Assembly (NCBI GenBank): GCA_028690445.1
Contig: JAQVBE010000001.1
Span: 62,001-126,000, forward strand
Source: Aliarcobacter sp.
Lineage (GTDB): Bacteria; Campylobacterota; Campylobacteria; Campylobacterales; Arcobacteraceae
Reading direction: 5' to 3'
DNA length: 64,000 nucleotides
Both the position numbers and the translations under genes were made by a program. Below, piece by piece: positions 9,241-18,746 of this stretch (position 1 is the stretch's first letter; each line of letters starts with the position of its first letter). The notes below the pieces were generated by a model. That model did no database searches and had not been told where the DNA came from. It was given only the letters and a program-made list of their open reading frames with translations.

Positions 9241-9969
9241 ATTCTTTTTGGTAATAGTAATTATATCGTCTTTATAGTCTACTCCAAATTTTGAAGGTTT
9301 ATCAATTAATTCAATAGCGATTCTATAATATCCCTCTTTTCTGTGATTTCCAACAGCAATCTTTTTAAAACTTTGAGATTCTAAAGAGTCATTTTTTGTA
9401 TTAAATTCAACTAAACCTTTATAATCAATAATAATCTTATTTTCCTTATCAACAGAAAACTTTTTTGAAACTTTATGCTCAGAATGAATAATAAATTTAT
9501 TATCGTTATATTCAACTTTTAGGTATGGCAAGATAGTTTTAGTTAATAAAGCTTCATCATCAGCTACATCACTTCTTGGTTTTACATAAACCACTTGAGT
9601 TGGTTCAGTTGTTTTTTGAACTTCTTTTTTAGCTATTTCTTTTGCTTTTTGTTCGGTTTGTTTTTGAGTTTTTTGAATTAAACTATCAACTTCTTTTTTC
9701 GAATAAGCTTTTTGCTCAGTTACTGGCATAGCTTTATTTATATTTTCTTCAACTTTATTTTTATTTTGACCTGTCACATTTGACATCTTCTCTTGCATTT
9801 CTTTAATATATGGAGTTTCTTCCATAGATTTTTTTACTGAATTTTCATCCATTTGTACAATTTTTCCAACTTCATCTTCGAAAACATCGGTTGGCTCAAA
9901 CGGATTTTCTCTTGCATTTAGGTTTAAGGCTAAAATAACAGTTAGTGTAAATAAAAATAAAGTTTTCAT
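9238..9969 (-). CDS. Exported AMIN-domain protein
   Basis: A 243-residue protein with an N-terminal signal peptide (residues 1 to about 19, hydrophobic core LFLFTLTVILALNL, cleavage near NARE). A charged, low-complexity and probably coiled segment follows (about 30-130). The C-terminal domain of about 100 residues (LPYLKVEYNDNKFIIHS to the end) resembles the AMIN domain, which binds cell-wall or envelope components. The order recA, eno, FtsB-like protein, this gene matches a block conserved in Campylobacter and Helicobacter. It overlaps the upstream gene by four bases (ATGA), so the two are coupled. Its role is unproven; an envelope or cell-division function is inferred from its neighbour. 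Confidence 0.7.
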   Translation of the reverse strand: MKTLFLFTLTVILALNLNARENPFEPTDVFEDEVGKIVQMDENSVKKSMEETPYIKEMQEKMSNVTGQNKNKVEENINKAMPVTEQKAYSKKEVDSLIQKTQKQTEQKAKEIAKKEVQKTTEPTQVVYVKPRSDVADDEALLTKTILPYLKVEYNDNKFIIHSEHKVSKKFSVDKENKIIIDYKGLVEFNTKNDSLESQSFKKIAVGNHRKEGYYRIAIELIDKPSKFGVDYKDDIITITKKN

Positions 9970-10208
9970 TCTTCTGGCTCCAAGTTTTTTAATTCAAAAT
10001 ACTCTTTTTGTAAGTAAGCATTTTCTTTTTGCAATCTTAAAATCTCTTCTTCGAGATACTCTTTTTTATTTTTTAAAGAATTATAAACTTGTAAAGAGTT
10101 ATCTCCAAAAAGAACATTTGTTGCGTGATATGAAAGATAAATAGTAAGTGCTAAAGAAAATAGAACAAATACTATAAATTTATTATATACACGCATTTTT
10201 TGCTTCAT
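9966..10208 (-). CDS. FtsB/DivIC-like septum protein
   Basis: An 80-residue bitopic membrane protein with a short basic N-terminus, one membrane segment (about residues 11-29, FIVFVLFSLALTIYLSY) and a periplasmic coiled coil (about 45-78, LEEEILRLQKENAYLQKEYFEL). This is the layout of FtsB/DivIC proteins of the divisome. ATG at 10208 is chosen; a TTG one codon earlier is less likely. It lies between eno and the AMIN-domain gene, with an ATGA overlap to the latter. The assignment rests on topology and position, because such short coiled coils carry little sequence signal. Confidence 0.7.
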   Translation of the reverse strand: MKQKMRVYNKFIVFVLFSLALTIYLSYHATNVLFGDNSLQVYNSLKNKKEYLEEEILRLQKENAYLQKEYFELKNLEPEE

Positions 10209-10217
10209 CAATCATTA

Positions 10218-11492
<1,275 letters not shown>

Positions 11493-11522
11493 TTAGGTCT
11501 CCTATTTTCATAATTTGTATTG

Positions 11523-11528
11523 ATTATA
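11523..11528 (-). promoter_or_regulatory. Probable -10 element for eno
   Basis: On the minus strand TATAAT is found 31 bases before the GTG start of eno, between recA and eno. This suggests eno and the two genes after it have their own promoter even though recA lies upstream on the same strand. Confidence 0.5.
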
Positions 11529-11588
11529 GCTAAAATAAATTTGTTGTTTGCTTTTGTAGTTTTGTTTGAGTAGTTAAATTGCAGGGAT

Positions 11589-11622
11589 TTTAAACAAAGA
11601 AAAAGATTCTCCTTTGTTTAAA
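11589..11622 (-). terminator. Stem-loop directly after recA
   Basis: A perfect 11-bp inverted repeat (11589-11599 with 11612-11622) encloses a 12-base loop 8 bases past the recA stop. The stem is AT-rich and no T-run follows on the minus strand, so termination may be partial. Confidence 0.4.
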
Positions 11623-11629
11623 GTATTTT

Positions 11630-12679
11630 TTATTCGTCTATTTCAGATGTATCATCAAGATCATCAGAACTTCCCGTGATTAAAGCATCATTAATTCCCA
11701 TTGAATCAAGAATTTTTTTCTCTATTTCTTTTGCAATTTCTGGATTTTCTCTTAGGAATACTTTAGAATTTTCTCTTCCTTGTCCAATTTTCGAATCACC
11801 ATATGAGAACCAAGCTCCAGCTTTATCAACGATGTCAAGTTTAACACCATAATCAACTAATTCACCAGTTTTAGAGATACCCTCTCCAAACATAATATCA
11901 AACTCTGCTAATTTAAATGGAGCGGCAACTTTATTTTTTACAACTTTTACTTTTACTCTATTTCCGATTGAATTTTCACCTTGTTTAAGAGTTGCTATTC
12001 TTCTAATATCAAGTCTTACTGATGAATAGAATTTAAGTGCATTTCCACCAGTTGTAGTTTCAGGACTTCCGTAACCTGTCATTCCAATTTTCATTCTTAT
12101 TTGGTTAATGAAAATTACTGTACAGTTCATTTTATTTAATAAACCAGTGATTTTTCTAAGAGCTTTAGACATAAGTCTTGCTTGAACACCAACTTGTTGG
12201 TCATCCATATCTCCATCAATTTCAACTTTTGGAGTTAAAGCTGCAACTGAATCAATTACAACTAAATCAACTGCACCACTTCTAATTACAGTTTCTAAAA
12301 TTTCTAAAGCTTGCTCACCAAAATCTGGTTGAGAAACAAGTAAGTTATCGGTATCAACACCTAGATTTTTTGCATAACCAACATCTAAAGCATGTTCCGC
12401 ATCAATAAATGCACAAACTCCACCAGCTTTTTGAGCTTCTGCAATTGCATGAAGAGTAAGCGTTGTTTTACCTGAAGATTCAGGTCCATAAATCTCAATA
12501 ACTCTTCCTTTTGGAAGTCCTCCAACACCAAGTGCTAAATCTAGTCCTAAAGAACCTGTACTAATAGTTTCAGTTGGAGCTACAACTTTGTCTCCTAATC
12601 TGATTAGTGTACCTTTACCAAAAGTTTTGTCTATTTGTTTTATTGCTAAGTCTAATGATTTTCTTTGATTGTCATCCAT
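11630..12679 (-). CDS. recA: RecA recombinase
   Basis: A 349-residue RecA ATPase for homologous recombination and, where present, SOS induction. The Walker A motif GPESSGKT is at residues 65-72. Other family blocks seen are [21 protein letters not shown], the DNA-binding loop region with [18 protein letters not shown], and a C-terminal acidic tail ([11 protein letters not shown]). The ATG is preceded by AGGAAAT at good spacing. No clear LexA box is seen upstream. Gene order recA-eno is as in Campylobacter and Helicobacter. Confidence 0.98.
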   Translation of the reverse strand: MDDNQRKSLDLAIKQIDKTFGKGTLIRLGDKVVAPTETISTGSLGLDLALGVGGLPKGRVIEIYGPESSGKTTLTLHAIAEAQKAGGVCAFIDAEHALDVGYAKNLGVDTDNLLVSQPDFGEQALEILETVIRSGAVDLVVIDSVAALTPKVEIDGDMDDQQVGVQARLMSKALRKITGLLNKMNCTVIFINQIRMKIGMTGYGSPETTTGGNALKFYSSVRLDIRRIATLKQGENSIGNRVKVKVVKNKVAAPFKLAEFDIMFGEGISKTGELVDYGVKLDIVDKAGAWFSYGDSKIGQGRENSKVFLRENPEIAKEIEKKILDSMGINDALITGSSDDLDDTSEIDE

Positions 12680-12778
12680 GTTATTTCCTATGTTAGTTTC
12701 TTCTTATTTTATGTGGGAATTTTAGCAGGTTTTTTTAGAAGTAAAGATTTTTATTGCAAATTGTAATATTTTTCCAAT

Positions 12779-12985
12779 TTAAAACTCTTTTTTTGTTTCT
12801 TGCTCAATTCTTTCAATACTTTCTATTGTTTTTATGTGAGAATTCACTCTTTTTCTCATTGTATAAGATTTAATATGTTTTGCAAGTATTTTTGTATATT
12901 TTTTATAATTTCTTGAATCCTTTTCAAAAGATACTAATTTTTTTTGAATTTTTATAATATCTTGTGGGATTGAATTGTTTTGCAT
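12779..12985 (-). CDS. Small basic helical protein, unknown function
   Basis: A 68-residue protein, mostly predicted helical and rich in Lys, Ile and Glu, with no Cys, signal peptide or membrane segment. I do not recognise a family. It looks real: the ATG at 12985 is preceded by AGGATA, and a TATAAT box on the minus strand (13001-13006) is close upstream, giving a very short leader. It is transcribed toward recA but lies about 100 bases from it and could share the transcript. A nucleic-acid-binding role would fit the charge, but this is only a guess. Confidence 0.5.
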   Translation of the reverse strand: MQNNSIPQDIIKIQKKLVSFEKDSRNYKKYTKILAKHIKSYTMRKRVNSHIKTIESIERIEQETKKEF

Positions 12986-13000
12986 TTTATATCCTAGGTA

Positions 13001-13006
13001 ATTATA
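13001..13006 (-). promoter_or_regulatory. Probable -10 element for the small gene upstream of recA
   Basis: TATAAT on the minus strand, 15 bases before the ATG at 12985. A divergent -10 for the glycosylation cluster lies about 60 bases away at 13066-13071. Confidence 0.35.
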
Positions 13007-13065
13007 TATGAGTAAAATTCTAACAAAAAATAATTAAGATGATATTATTTAAACGTTATCTTTGG

Positions 13066-13071
13066 TATTAT
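13066..13071 (+). promoter_or_regulatory. Probable -10 element at the head of the flagellar glycosylation cluster
   Basis: TATTAT ends 28 bases before the ATG at 13100. Transcription starting from here would exclude the GTG at 13073 as a start of legB, which supports the ATG at 13100. Confidence 0.35.
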
Positions 13072-13099
13072 AGTGAAGAAATTTATTTATGGTATTAAA

Positions 13100-14290
13100 A
13101 TGAACAAAATATTAAATTTAATAGGTAGAACAGTAGAGCTTTTTTCAGAAGATATAAATAAATATGATAGAGAATTAAAAAAGGCAGTATCTAGCTCGTC
13201 TTTTCTGGTAATTGGTGGAGCTGGAAGTATTGGACAATCAGTAACAAAAGAAATATTTAAAAGAAATCCTAAAAAACTTCACGTTGTTGATATATCAGAA
13301 AATAATATGGTTGAACTAGTTCGAGATATTAGAAGCTCATTTGGATATATAGATGGTGATTTTGCTACATTCGCCCTTGATATCGGAAGTGTTGAATATG
13401 ATGCATTTATAAAAGCAGATGGTAAATATGATTATGTTTTAAATCTATCAGCTTTAAAACATGTTAGAAGTGAAAAAGATTCTTTTACTCTTATGAGAAT
13501 GATTGATACAAATATATTTAATACCGATAAGACACTGCAACAATCTATAAAAAATGGAACAAAAAAATATTTTTGTGTAAGTACAGATAAAGCTGCAAAT
13601 CCTGTAAATATGATGGGTGCGAGTAAAAGAATTATGGAAATGTTTGTGATGAGAAAATCAAAACAGATAAATGTTTCAATGGCAAGATTTGCAAATGTTG
13701 CTTTTAGTGATGGATCTTTACTTCATGGATTTAATCAACGAATTGAAAAAAATCAACCAATAGTTGCTCCAAATGATATAAAAAGATATTTTGTAACTCC
13801 TCAAGAAAGTGGTGAACTTTGTCTTATGTCTTGTATTTTTGGTGAAAATAGAGATATATTTTTTCCAAAACTAAGTGAAAATTTACACCTTATTACTTTT
13901 GCTGATATTGCAGTAAAATATTTGAGAAATTTAGGTTTTGAGCCATATTTATGCAAAGATGAAGATGAAGCAAGAGAGTTAGCAAAAACTTTACCTGCAC
14001 TTGGAAAATGGCCTTGTTTGTTTACATCAAGTGATACAACAGGTGAAAAAGATTTTGAAGAGTTTTTTACGGACAAAGAAGTTTTAGATATGGCTAAATT
14101 TGAAAATCTTGGGATTATTAAAAATGAAGCTTTATTTGATGAAAATAAATTAAATCATTTTGAAAAAACTATTAAAAATTTTAAATCAAATTTATCATGG
14201 ACAAAAGAAGATATTGTTAAAGAATTTTTTACGATGATACCAGATTTTGGGCATAAAGAGACTGGTAAATATCTTGATGGGAAAATGTAA
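13100..14290 (+). CDS. legB: LegB-type NDP-GlcNAc 4,6-dehydratase
   Basis: A 396-residue short-chain dehydrogenase-like dehydratase. In the legionaminic acid route the enzyme converts GDP-GlcNAc to the 4-keto-6-deoxy sugar. The NAD(P)-binding motif GGAGSIGQ and VVDISENNMVELVRDIRSS follow a short N-terminal segment. The active-site region CVSTDKAANPVNMMGASKR has Met in place of the usual Tyr of YxxxK, as in FlaA1/PglF/LegB-type enzymes. A GTG at 13073 would add nine residues; ATG at 13100 gives the family-like N-terminus and lies after the putative -10 box. legC follows after one base. GDP rather than UDP specificity is inferred from the presence of ptmE in the cluster. Confidence 0.82.
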   Translation: MNKILNLIGRTVELFSEDINKYDRELKKAVSSSSFLVIGGAGSIGQSVTKEIFKRNPKKLHVVDISENNMVELVRDIRSSFGYIDGDFATFALDIGSVEYDAFIKADGKYDYVLNLSALKHVRSEKDSFTLMRMIDTNIFNTDKTLQQSIKNGTKKYFCVSTDKAANPVNMMGASKRIMEMFVMRKSKQINVSMARFANVAFSDGSLLHGFNQRIEKNQPIVAPNDIKRYFVTPQESGELCLMSCIFGENRDIFFPKLSENLHLITFADIAVKYLRNLGFEPYLCKDEDEARELAKTLPALGKWPCLFTSSDTTGEKDFEEFFTDKEVLDMAKFENLGIIKNEALFDENKLNHFEKTIKNFKSNLSWTKEDIVKEFFTMIPDFGHKETGKYLDGKM

Positions 14291-14291
14291 T

Positions 14292-15428
14292 ATGCAAAAA
14301 ATAGTTGATTTTATAAAACAAACATTTAAAACAGATAATTTTATACCTTTACATGAACCAAGATTTATTGGTAATGAAAAAAAATATTTAAATGATTGTA
14401 TTGATTCTACATTTGTATCAAGTGTTGGTAAATATGTAGATACTTTTGAAAAAGAGTTTGCAAAAACTGTAGGAAGTAAATTTGCAATAGCAACTGTAAA
14501 TGGAACAGCAGCGCTTCATATTTCTTTATTATTAGCAGATGTGAAAAAAGATGATGAGGTTATTACTCAACCACTTACTTTTATTGCAACTTGTAATGCT
14601 ATTAGTTATATTGGAGCAAAACCTATATTTGTTGATGTTGATCTAGATACTATGGGTTTAAGTCCTAAAATTTTGAAAGATTTTTTAGAGCAGAATTGTG
14701 AAATCATTGAAAATAAGTGCATAAATAAAACAACTGGTAAAACTATAAAAGCATGTGTTCCTATGCATACTTTTGGACATCCTTGCAGAATAGATGAAAT
14801 AAAAGAGATTTGTGATATTTGGAATATTACTTTGGTAGAAGATGCAGCTGAAAGTTTAGGAAGTTATTACAAAAATAGACATACTGGAACTTTTGGAAAA
14901 GTTGGAGCATTTTCTTTTAATGGTAATAAAATTATAACTTCAGGTGGTGGTGGAGTTATTGTTACAGATGACGAAGCATTAGCTAAAAGAGCGAAACATA
15001 TCACTACAACAGCAAAAATTCCACATCCATACGAGTATGTGCATGATGAAGTAGGATACAACTATCGACTTCCAAATATAAATGCTGCACTTTTAGTTGC
15101 TCAACTTGAACAATTAGAGAAATTTTTAGCTTCCAAAAGAAATTTAGCAATAAAATATAAAGAATTTTTTACAACAAATAATATAAATTTTATAACTGAA
15201 CCAACAGATTCAAAATCAAACTATTGGCTTCAAGCTGTTTTGTTAGATGATGTAAATCAAAGAAATGAATTTTTAGATTTTACAAATAAAAATGGTGTAA
15301 TGTCACGACCAATTTGGAGACTTATGAATGAACTTGAAATGTTCAAAGATTGCCAAAAAACAGATTTAAGAAATGCAAAATATCTTGAAGAAAGAGTTGT
15401 AAATATTCCAAGTTCAGTGAGAGTATAA
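14292..15428 (+). CDS. legC: LegC-type PLP aminotransferase
   Basis: A 378-residue DegT/DnrJ/EryC1 family aminotransferase. In this pathway it puts an amino group on C4 of the 4-keto-6-deoxy sugar made by LegB. The family blocks TVNGTAALHISLLLADVKKDDEV (shown here in part), VEDAAESLGSYY and the PLP lysine in SFNGNKIITSGGGG are present. ATG at 14292 is chosen over 14247 because the longer form only adds residues overlapping legB. Its TAA overlaps the ATG of the acetyltransferase (TAATG). Assignment to LegC rather than PseC or PglE rests on the neighbours. Confidence 0.82.
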   Translation: MQKIVDFIKQTFKTDNFIPLHEPRFIGNEKKYLNDCIDSTFVSSVGKYVDTFEKEFAKTVGSKFAIATVNGTAALHISLLLADVKKDDEVITQPLTFIATCNAISYIGAKPIFVDVDLDTMGLSPKILKDFLEQNCEIIENKCINKTTGKTIKACVPMHTFGHPCRIDEIKEICDIWNITLVEDAAESLGSYYKNRHTGTFGKVGAFSFNGNKIITSGGGGVIVTDDEALAKRAKHITTTAKIPHPYEYVHDEVGYNYRLPNINAALLVAQLEQLEKFLASKRNLAIKYKEFFTTNNINFITEPTDSKSNYWLQAVLLDDVNQRNEFLDFTNKNGVMSRPIWRLMNELEMFKDCQKTDLRNAKYLEERVVNIPSSVRV

Positions 15429-16045
15429 TGAAAGAAAAAATAGTTTTAATTGGTGGTGGTGGGCATTGCCATAGTGTTATAGATGTGATTGAACAAGAAA
15501 ATAAGTATGAAATAATTGGAATAGTTGATTTAAAAGAGAATATTGGCAAAAAAATTTTAGATTATGAAATCATTGGTTGTGATGATGATTTGGAAACTAT
15601 TTTTCTTTCTTGCAAAAACGCAATAATAACAGTAGGGCAGATAAAAACAAATGATTTAAGAGTAAAATTGTTTGAAAGATTAAAAAAAACAGGGTTTTAT
15701 TTACCTGTTATCGTTTCTTCATTAGCTTATGTTTCTAAGCATTCTTTTATTGAGGAAGGAACAGTTATTATGCACCATGCTTTAGTTAATGCAAATGTAA
15801 AAATTGGTAAAAACTGTATAATTAATTCAAAAGTACTTATTGAACATGATTGCATTATTGGGAATAATTGTCATATTTCAACAGCAAGTGTTTTAAATGG
15901 TGGAGTAATAGTGAAAGATAATACATTTTTCGGGAGTAATTCAATGGCAAAAGAAAATATAAAAATTGGTTCAGATGTGATTATAGGGGGGGGTATGAAA
16001 GTACTTTCAAATATAGCAAACAATTCAATAGTGAAAAGCCATTAA
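15428..16045 (+). CDS. legH: LegH/NeuD-like sugar N-acetyltransferase, with poly-G tract near its 3' end
   Basis: A 205-residue protein with an N-terminal Rossmann-like domain (VLIGGGGHCHSVIDVI, residues 5-20) and a C-terminal left-handed beta-helix of hexapeptide repeats, as in PglD, NeuD and LegH. It would acetylate the 4-amino group made by LegC. The likely catalytic histidine is in IEHDCIIG. A run of eight G at 15986-15993 encodes the IIGGGM segment near residue 188. With eight G the frame runs on to the TAA at 16043-16045, giving a full-length protein. With seven it would stop two codons later; with nine it would fuse into the formyltransferase ORF. An O-acetyltransferase role is possible. 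Confidence 0.75.
   Translation: MKEKIVLIGGGGHCHSVIDVIEQENKYEIIGIVDLKENIGKKILDYEIIGCDDDLETIFLSCKNAIITVGQIKTNDLRVKLFERLKKTGFYLPVIVSSLAYVSKHSFIEEGTVIMHHALVNANVKIGKNCIINSKVLIEHDCIIGNNCHISTASVLNGGVIVKDNTFFGSNSMAKENIKIGSDVIIGGGMKVLSNIANNSIVKSH
15986..15993 (+). repeat. Homopolymeric G8 tract, probable phase-variation site
   Basis: Eight consecutive G in otherwise very AT-rich DNA, inside the acetyltransferase reading frame 52 bases before its stop. I saw no other G or C run longer than five in the window. Poly-G tracts of this size are the known slipped-strand contingency sites in Campylobacterota, often in flagellar glycosylation genes. The three possible frames after the tract lead to an early stop (minus one), the annotated end (eight G), or a fusion with the next ORF (plus one). 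Confidence 0.75.
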
Positions 16046-16935
16046 AAATTGGATATTTTGCTGATGGAATTTGGAGTCATGAAGCTTTTAAAAAACTTAT
16101 TAATGATTATGAAATATCCATACAATTTATATGTGTAAGGTTTGATACCAAGGATGAAGTATTGTTGAATTTAGCAAAGAAATACAATATTGACTATTTA
16201 AAATATGAGAATATAAACTCAAAGAATTTTATTGAAAAAATTAAAACTTATTCTTGTGATTTATTTGTGTCTATGTCATTTAATCAGATTTTTAGAGATG
16301 AAATTATTAATTTAACGCCACTAAGAATTATAAATTGTCATGCAGGAAAATTGCCATTTTATAGAGGAAGAAATATATTAAATTGGGTTTTGATTAATGA
16401 TGAAAAAGAGTTTGGTATTACGGTTCATTATGTTGATGAAGGGATAGATACTGGAGATATTATTTTGCAAAGAAGTTATCAAATTTTAGATAAAGATAAT
16501 TATAAAACATTACTTGAAAGAGCATACAAAGGTTGTGCTGATACTCTTTATGATGCGATTATTATGTTTAAAGAAGGTTATGTAAAAGCTAAAAAACAGA
16601 TAGAAATTCATCCTATAGGATTTTATTGTTCACAAAGAAAAGTGGGGGATGAGATTTTAAATTGGAATCAAACAAGTAGAGAAATTTTTAATTTTGTTAG
16701 AGCAATTTGTAATCCCGCACCTATAGCAAGAACTTTTCTAAATGGTATAGAAATGAAGATTAATAAAGTTGAGATTATAGAAAATGCACCAAATTATAAA
16801 TGTATTATAGGTGCAATATTAAGTAAAGAAAAAGATGGAACTTTCTTAGTTAAGACTCAAGATAGTTTTTTAAAAGTTATAGATTTTGAATATAATGGTA
16901 AAATAAAAGTAGGAGATAGATTTGAAGTCAAATGA
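16042..16935 (+). CDS. Formyltransferase-like sugar-modifying enzyme lacking its own start codon (probably phase-off or made as a fusion)
   Basis: A methionyl-tRNA-formyltransferase-like protein of about 297 residues. The fold begins with KIGYFADGIWSHEAF at about 16045, and the catalytic set is intact: Asn and His in INCHAGKLPFYRG and Asp in DEGIDTGDI. Such enzymes N-formylate amino sugars with formyltetrahydrofolate. The frame is open from 15940, after a TAA at 15937-15939, but contains no ATG, GTG or TTG before TTG at 16162, which would delete the first 40 residues including the first strand of the fold. The listed start is therefore only where homology begins. One extra G in the upstream tract joins this frame to the acetyltransferase. 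Confidence 0.7.
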   Translation, partial: LKIGYFADGIWSHEAFKKLINDYEISIQFICVRFDTKDEVLLNLAKKYNIDYLKYENINSKNFIEKIKTYSCDLFVSMSFNQIFRDEIINLTPLRIINCHAGKLPFYRGRNILNWVLINDEKEFGITVHYVDEGIDTGDIILQRSYQILDKDNYKTLLERAYKGCADTLYDAIIMFKEGYVKAKKQIEIHPIGFYCSQRKVGDEILNWNQTSREIFNFVRAICNPAPIARTFLNGIEMKINKVEIIENAPNYKCIIGAILSKEKDGTFLVKTQDSFLKVIDFEYNGKIKVGDRFEVK

Positions 16936-16964
16936 ATTTAGAAATATAATAAAAGGAGTATTAA

Positions 16965-18746
16965 ATGGCAAATGAATTGTTTCATCCAGAACATTTATCA
17001 TTAAATAATTTATTTTCAGAAAATATGAACTATGTTATTCCCTCATATCAAAGACCTTATTCTTGGGAAAGCCTTGGTAAAAGTGATAGAAATAATCAGA
17101 TTAACAATATGTGGGATGATTTTTTTAAATTTTATTCTGATACAAATAGTAAAAATAAAGAATATTTCTTTGGCTCTATTGTTGTTTATAAAGATGATGG
17201 AATTTCACAGGTTGTAGATGGACAACAGCGTTTAACTTCTTTACTATTACTTTTTTCTGCAATGAAATGTTTTTTGGAGAAATACAAGGATAAGCTAGAG
17301 CAAAAAAGTGCTGATCAAAATAGTGGGTTTGAAAAGTATATTTCAGATGCTCTAAATACTCTAAATAAATTGATTTTTAATGAAAAAGGTGTAAGTTTAA
17401 GAAGAGTTTTGAAAGTTAAGATAGAGAGGGCTAGTGGATTTAATTTTGATGAAATCCTTAATAAAGTTATCCAATGTGAAACAAAAAATAATGTTTTACA
17501 AAATATAAATGAAAAATATAAAGAAATTGCAGAGAGATATTTTGATAATAGGGAGTATTTTTTTAAAAAATTAGAAGAAACATTTATTGAGGATGGTTTA
17601 TTTACTTTCCAAAAAGCTGATGAATTTGATGCTTTTGGAGAGTTTTTAAGAACTAAAATATCTGTTGTAGTGATTAATACAATTAATTTTGAAACAGCAT
17701 ACAATATTTTTGAAGTACTCAATAATAGAGGACTTCCCTTGAGTGCAAAAGATTTATTTCGTAATTTTATTATTAGTGAATTTGATAGAGCAAAAGAAAA
17801 TGAACCTGATAAAAAATGGAATGCTTTAGAGGAAAGCTATGAAGTAACAAGCGAATTTCTTGGACGATTTGTCGAAAGTTATAATGGTAGTCAAGTACAA
17901 AAATCTGCTTTCAATGAAATACAAGATTATTATAATAATATGACAGTAATAGGAAATAATAAAATCTATGATTTTTATAAGCTTATTGATACAAATTTGA
18001 ATTATTATACAATGATTGTAAATGAACAAAATATTGAAGATAAATGTATTAGGAATAAAGTCCAGTTTATAAAGTTATTAGAACATGAACGATATAGCAT
18101 TAATTTCTTATTGACAGTATTTAGGTTTTTTAAATTTGATGGAACAAGCAATTTTCAAGTTTTAGAATTTCTTACGGCATATGAGAAGTTTAGACTTTAT
18201 ATTTTATTATCTCCTTCTAAAAGATTTACAAGTTCTCCAATATATAAATCTATTAGAAAGCTTAATGAAAATGATACTATAGTAGCAATTCAAGAGATTC
18301 AGAATGCAACTGATAACTTAGAGTTAAAGCAATTAATTGATAGTTCTATTTATGATAATTATAATGCGAAACTTTTAGTTAGTAAATTTTTGTTTTCAGA
18401 ATATTGTAGTAAAGATGATGTAGTTGAACATGAACTAAACTTTAAAAAATCTACATTAGAACATATTCTACCTCAAAATCCAGATAAAGGGACAAATTGG
18501 TTAAATGATTTTTCAGAATCATTCAGAGAAGAGTGGACATATAAACTTGGGAATTTTACTCTTTTAACTCATAATATGAATTCATCAGCAAAAAATTATG
18601 ATTTTACTCGAAAACAAAAAGAATATGAAAAAACAATTTTACATATTACAAAAGAATTAAGTTCTTTATCAAGTATAGATGAAGATTATATTAAAAAGAG
18701 ACAACACAAAATCATATCTGCTATTTATAAAGATTTAGGATTATAA
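16965..18746 (+). CDS. DUF262/DUF1524 protein (GmrSD-type, possible modification-dependent nuclease)
   Basis: A 593-residue protein. The N-terminal DUF262 (ParB/GmrS-like) domain shows SYQRPYSW at 27-34 and DGQQR at 85-89, associated with nucleotide binding and hydrolysis. The C-terminal DUF1524 domain holds an HNH-like nuclease motif with EHILPQNP (His500) and LGNFTLLTHNMNSS further on. Fused GmrSD proteins act against DNA with modified bases, mainly phage. It has its own AAAGGAG ribosome-binding site, and legI starts directly after its stop, so it is co-directional inside a sugar operon. It has no known role in sugar synthesis and may be an inserted defence gene. Confidence 0.8.
   Translation: MANELFHPEHLSLNNLFSENMNYVIPSYQRPYSWESLGKSDRNNQINNMWDDFFKFYSDTNSKNKEYFFGSIVVYKDDGISQVVDGQQRLTSLLLLFSAMKCFLEKYKDKLEQKSADQNSGFEKYISDALNTLNKLIFNEKGVSLRRVLKVKIERASGFNFDEILNKVIQCETKNNVLQNINEKYKEIAERYFDNREYFFKKLEETFIEDGLFTFQKADEFDAFGEFLRTKISVVVINTINFETAYNIFEVLNNRGLPLSAKDLFRNFIISEFDRAKENEPDKKWNALEESYEVTSEFLGRFVESYNGSQVQKSAFNEIQDYYNNMTVIGNNKIYDFYKLIDTNLNYYTMIVNEQNIEDKCIRNKVQFIKLLEHERYSINFLLTVFRFFKFDGTSNFQVLEFLTAYEKFRLYILLSPSKRFTSSPIYKSIRKLNENDTIVAIQEIQNATDNLELKQLIDSSIYDNYNAKLLVSKFLFSEYCSKDDVVEHELNFKKSTLEHILPQNPDKGTNWLNDFSESFREEWTYKLGNFTLLTHNMNSSAKNYDFTRKQKEYEKTILHITKELSSLSSIDEDYIKKRQHKIISAIYKDLGL

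Noticed and set aside
17315-17722. 135-residue minus-strand open frame
   Set aside because: Antisense to the DUF262 gene, whose own motifs run through this part; no start signals.
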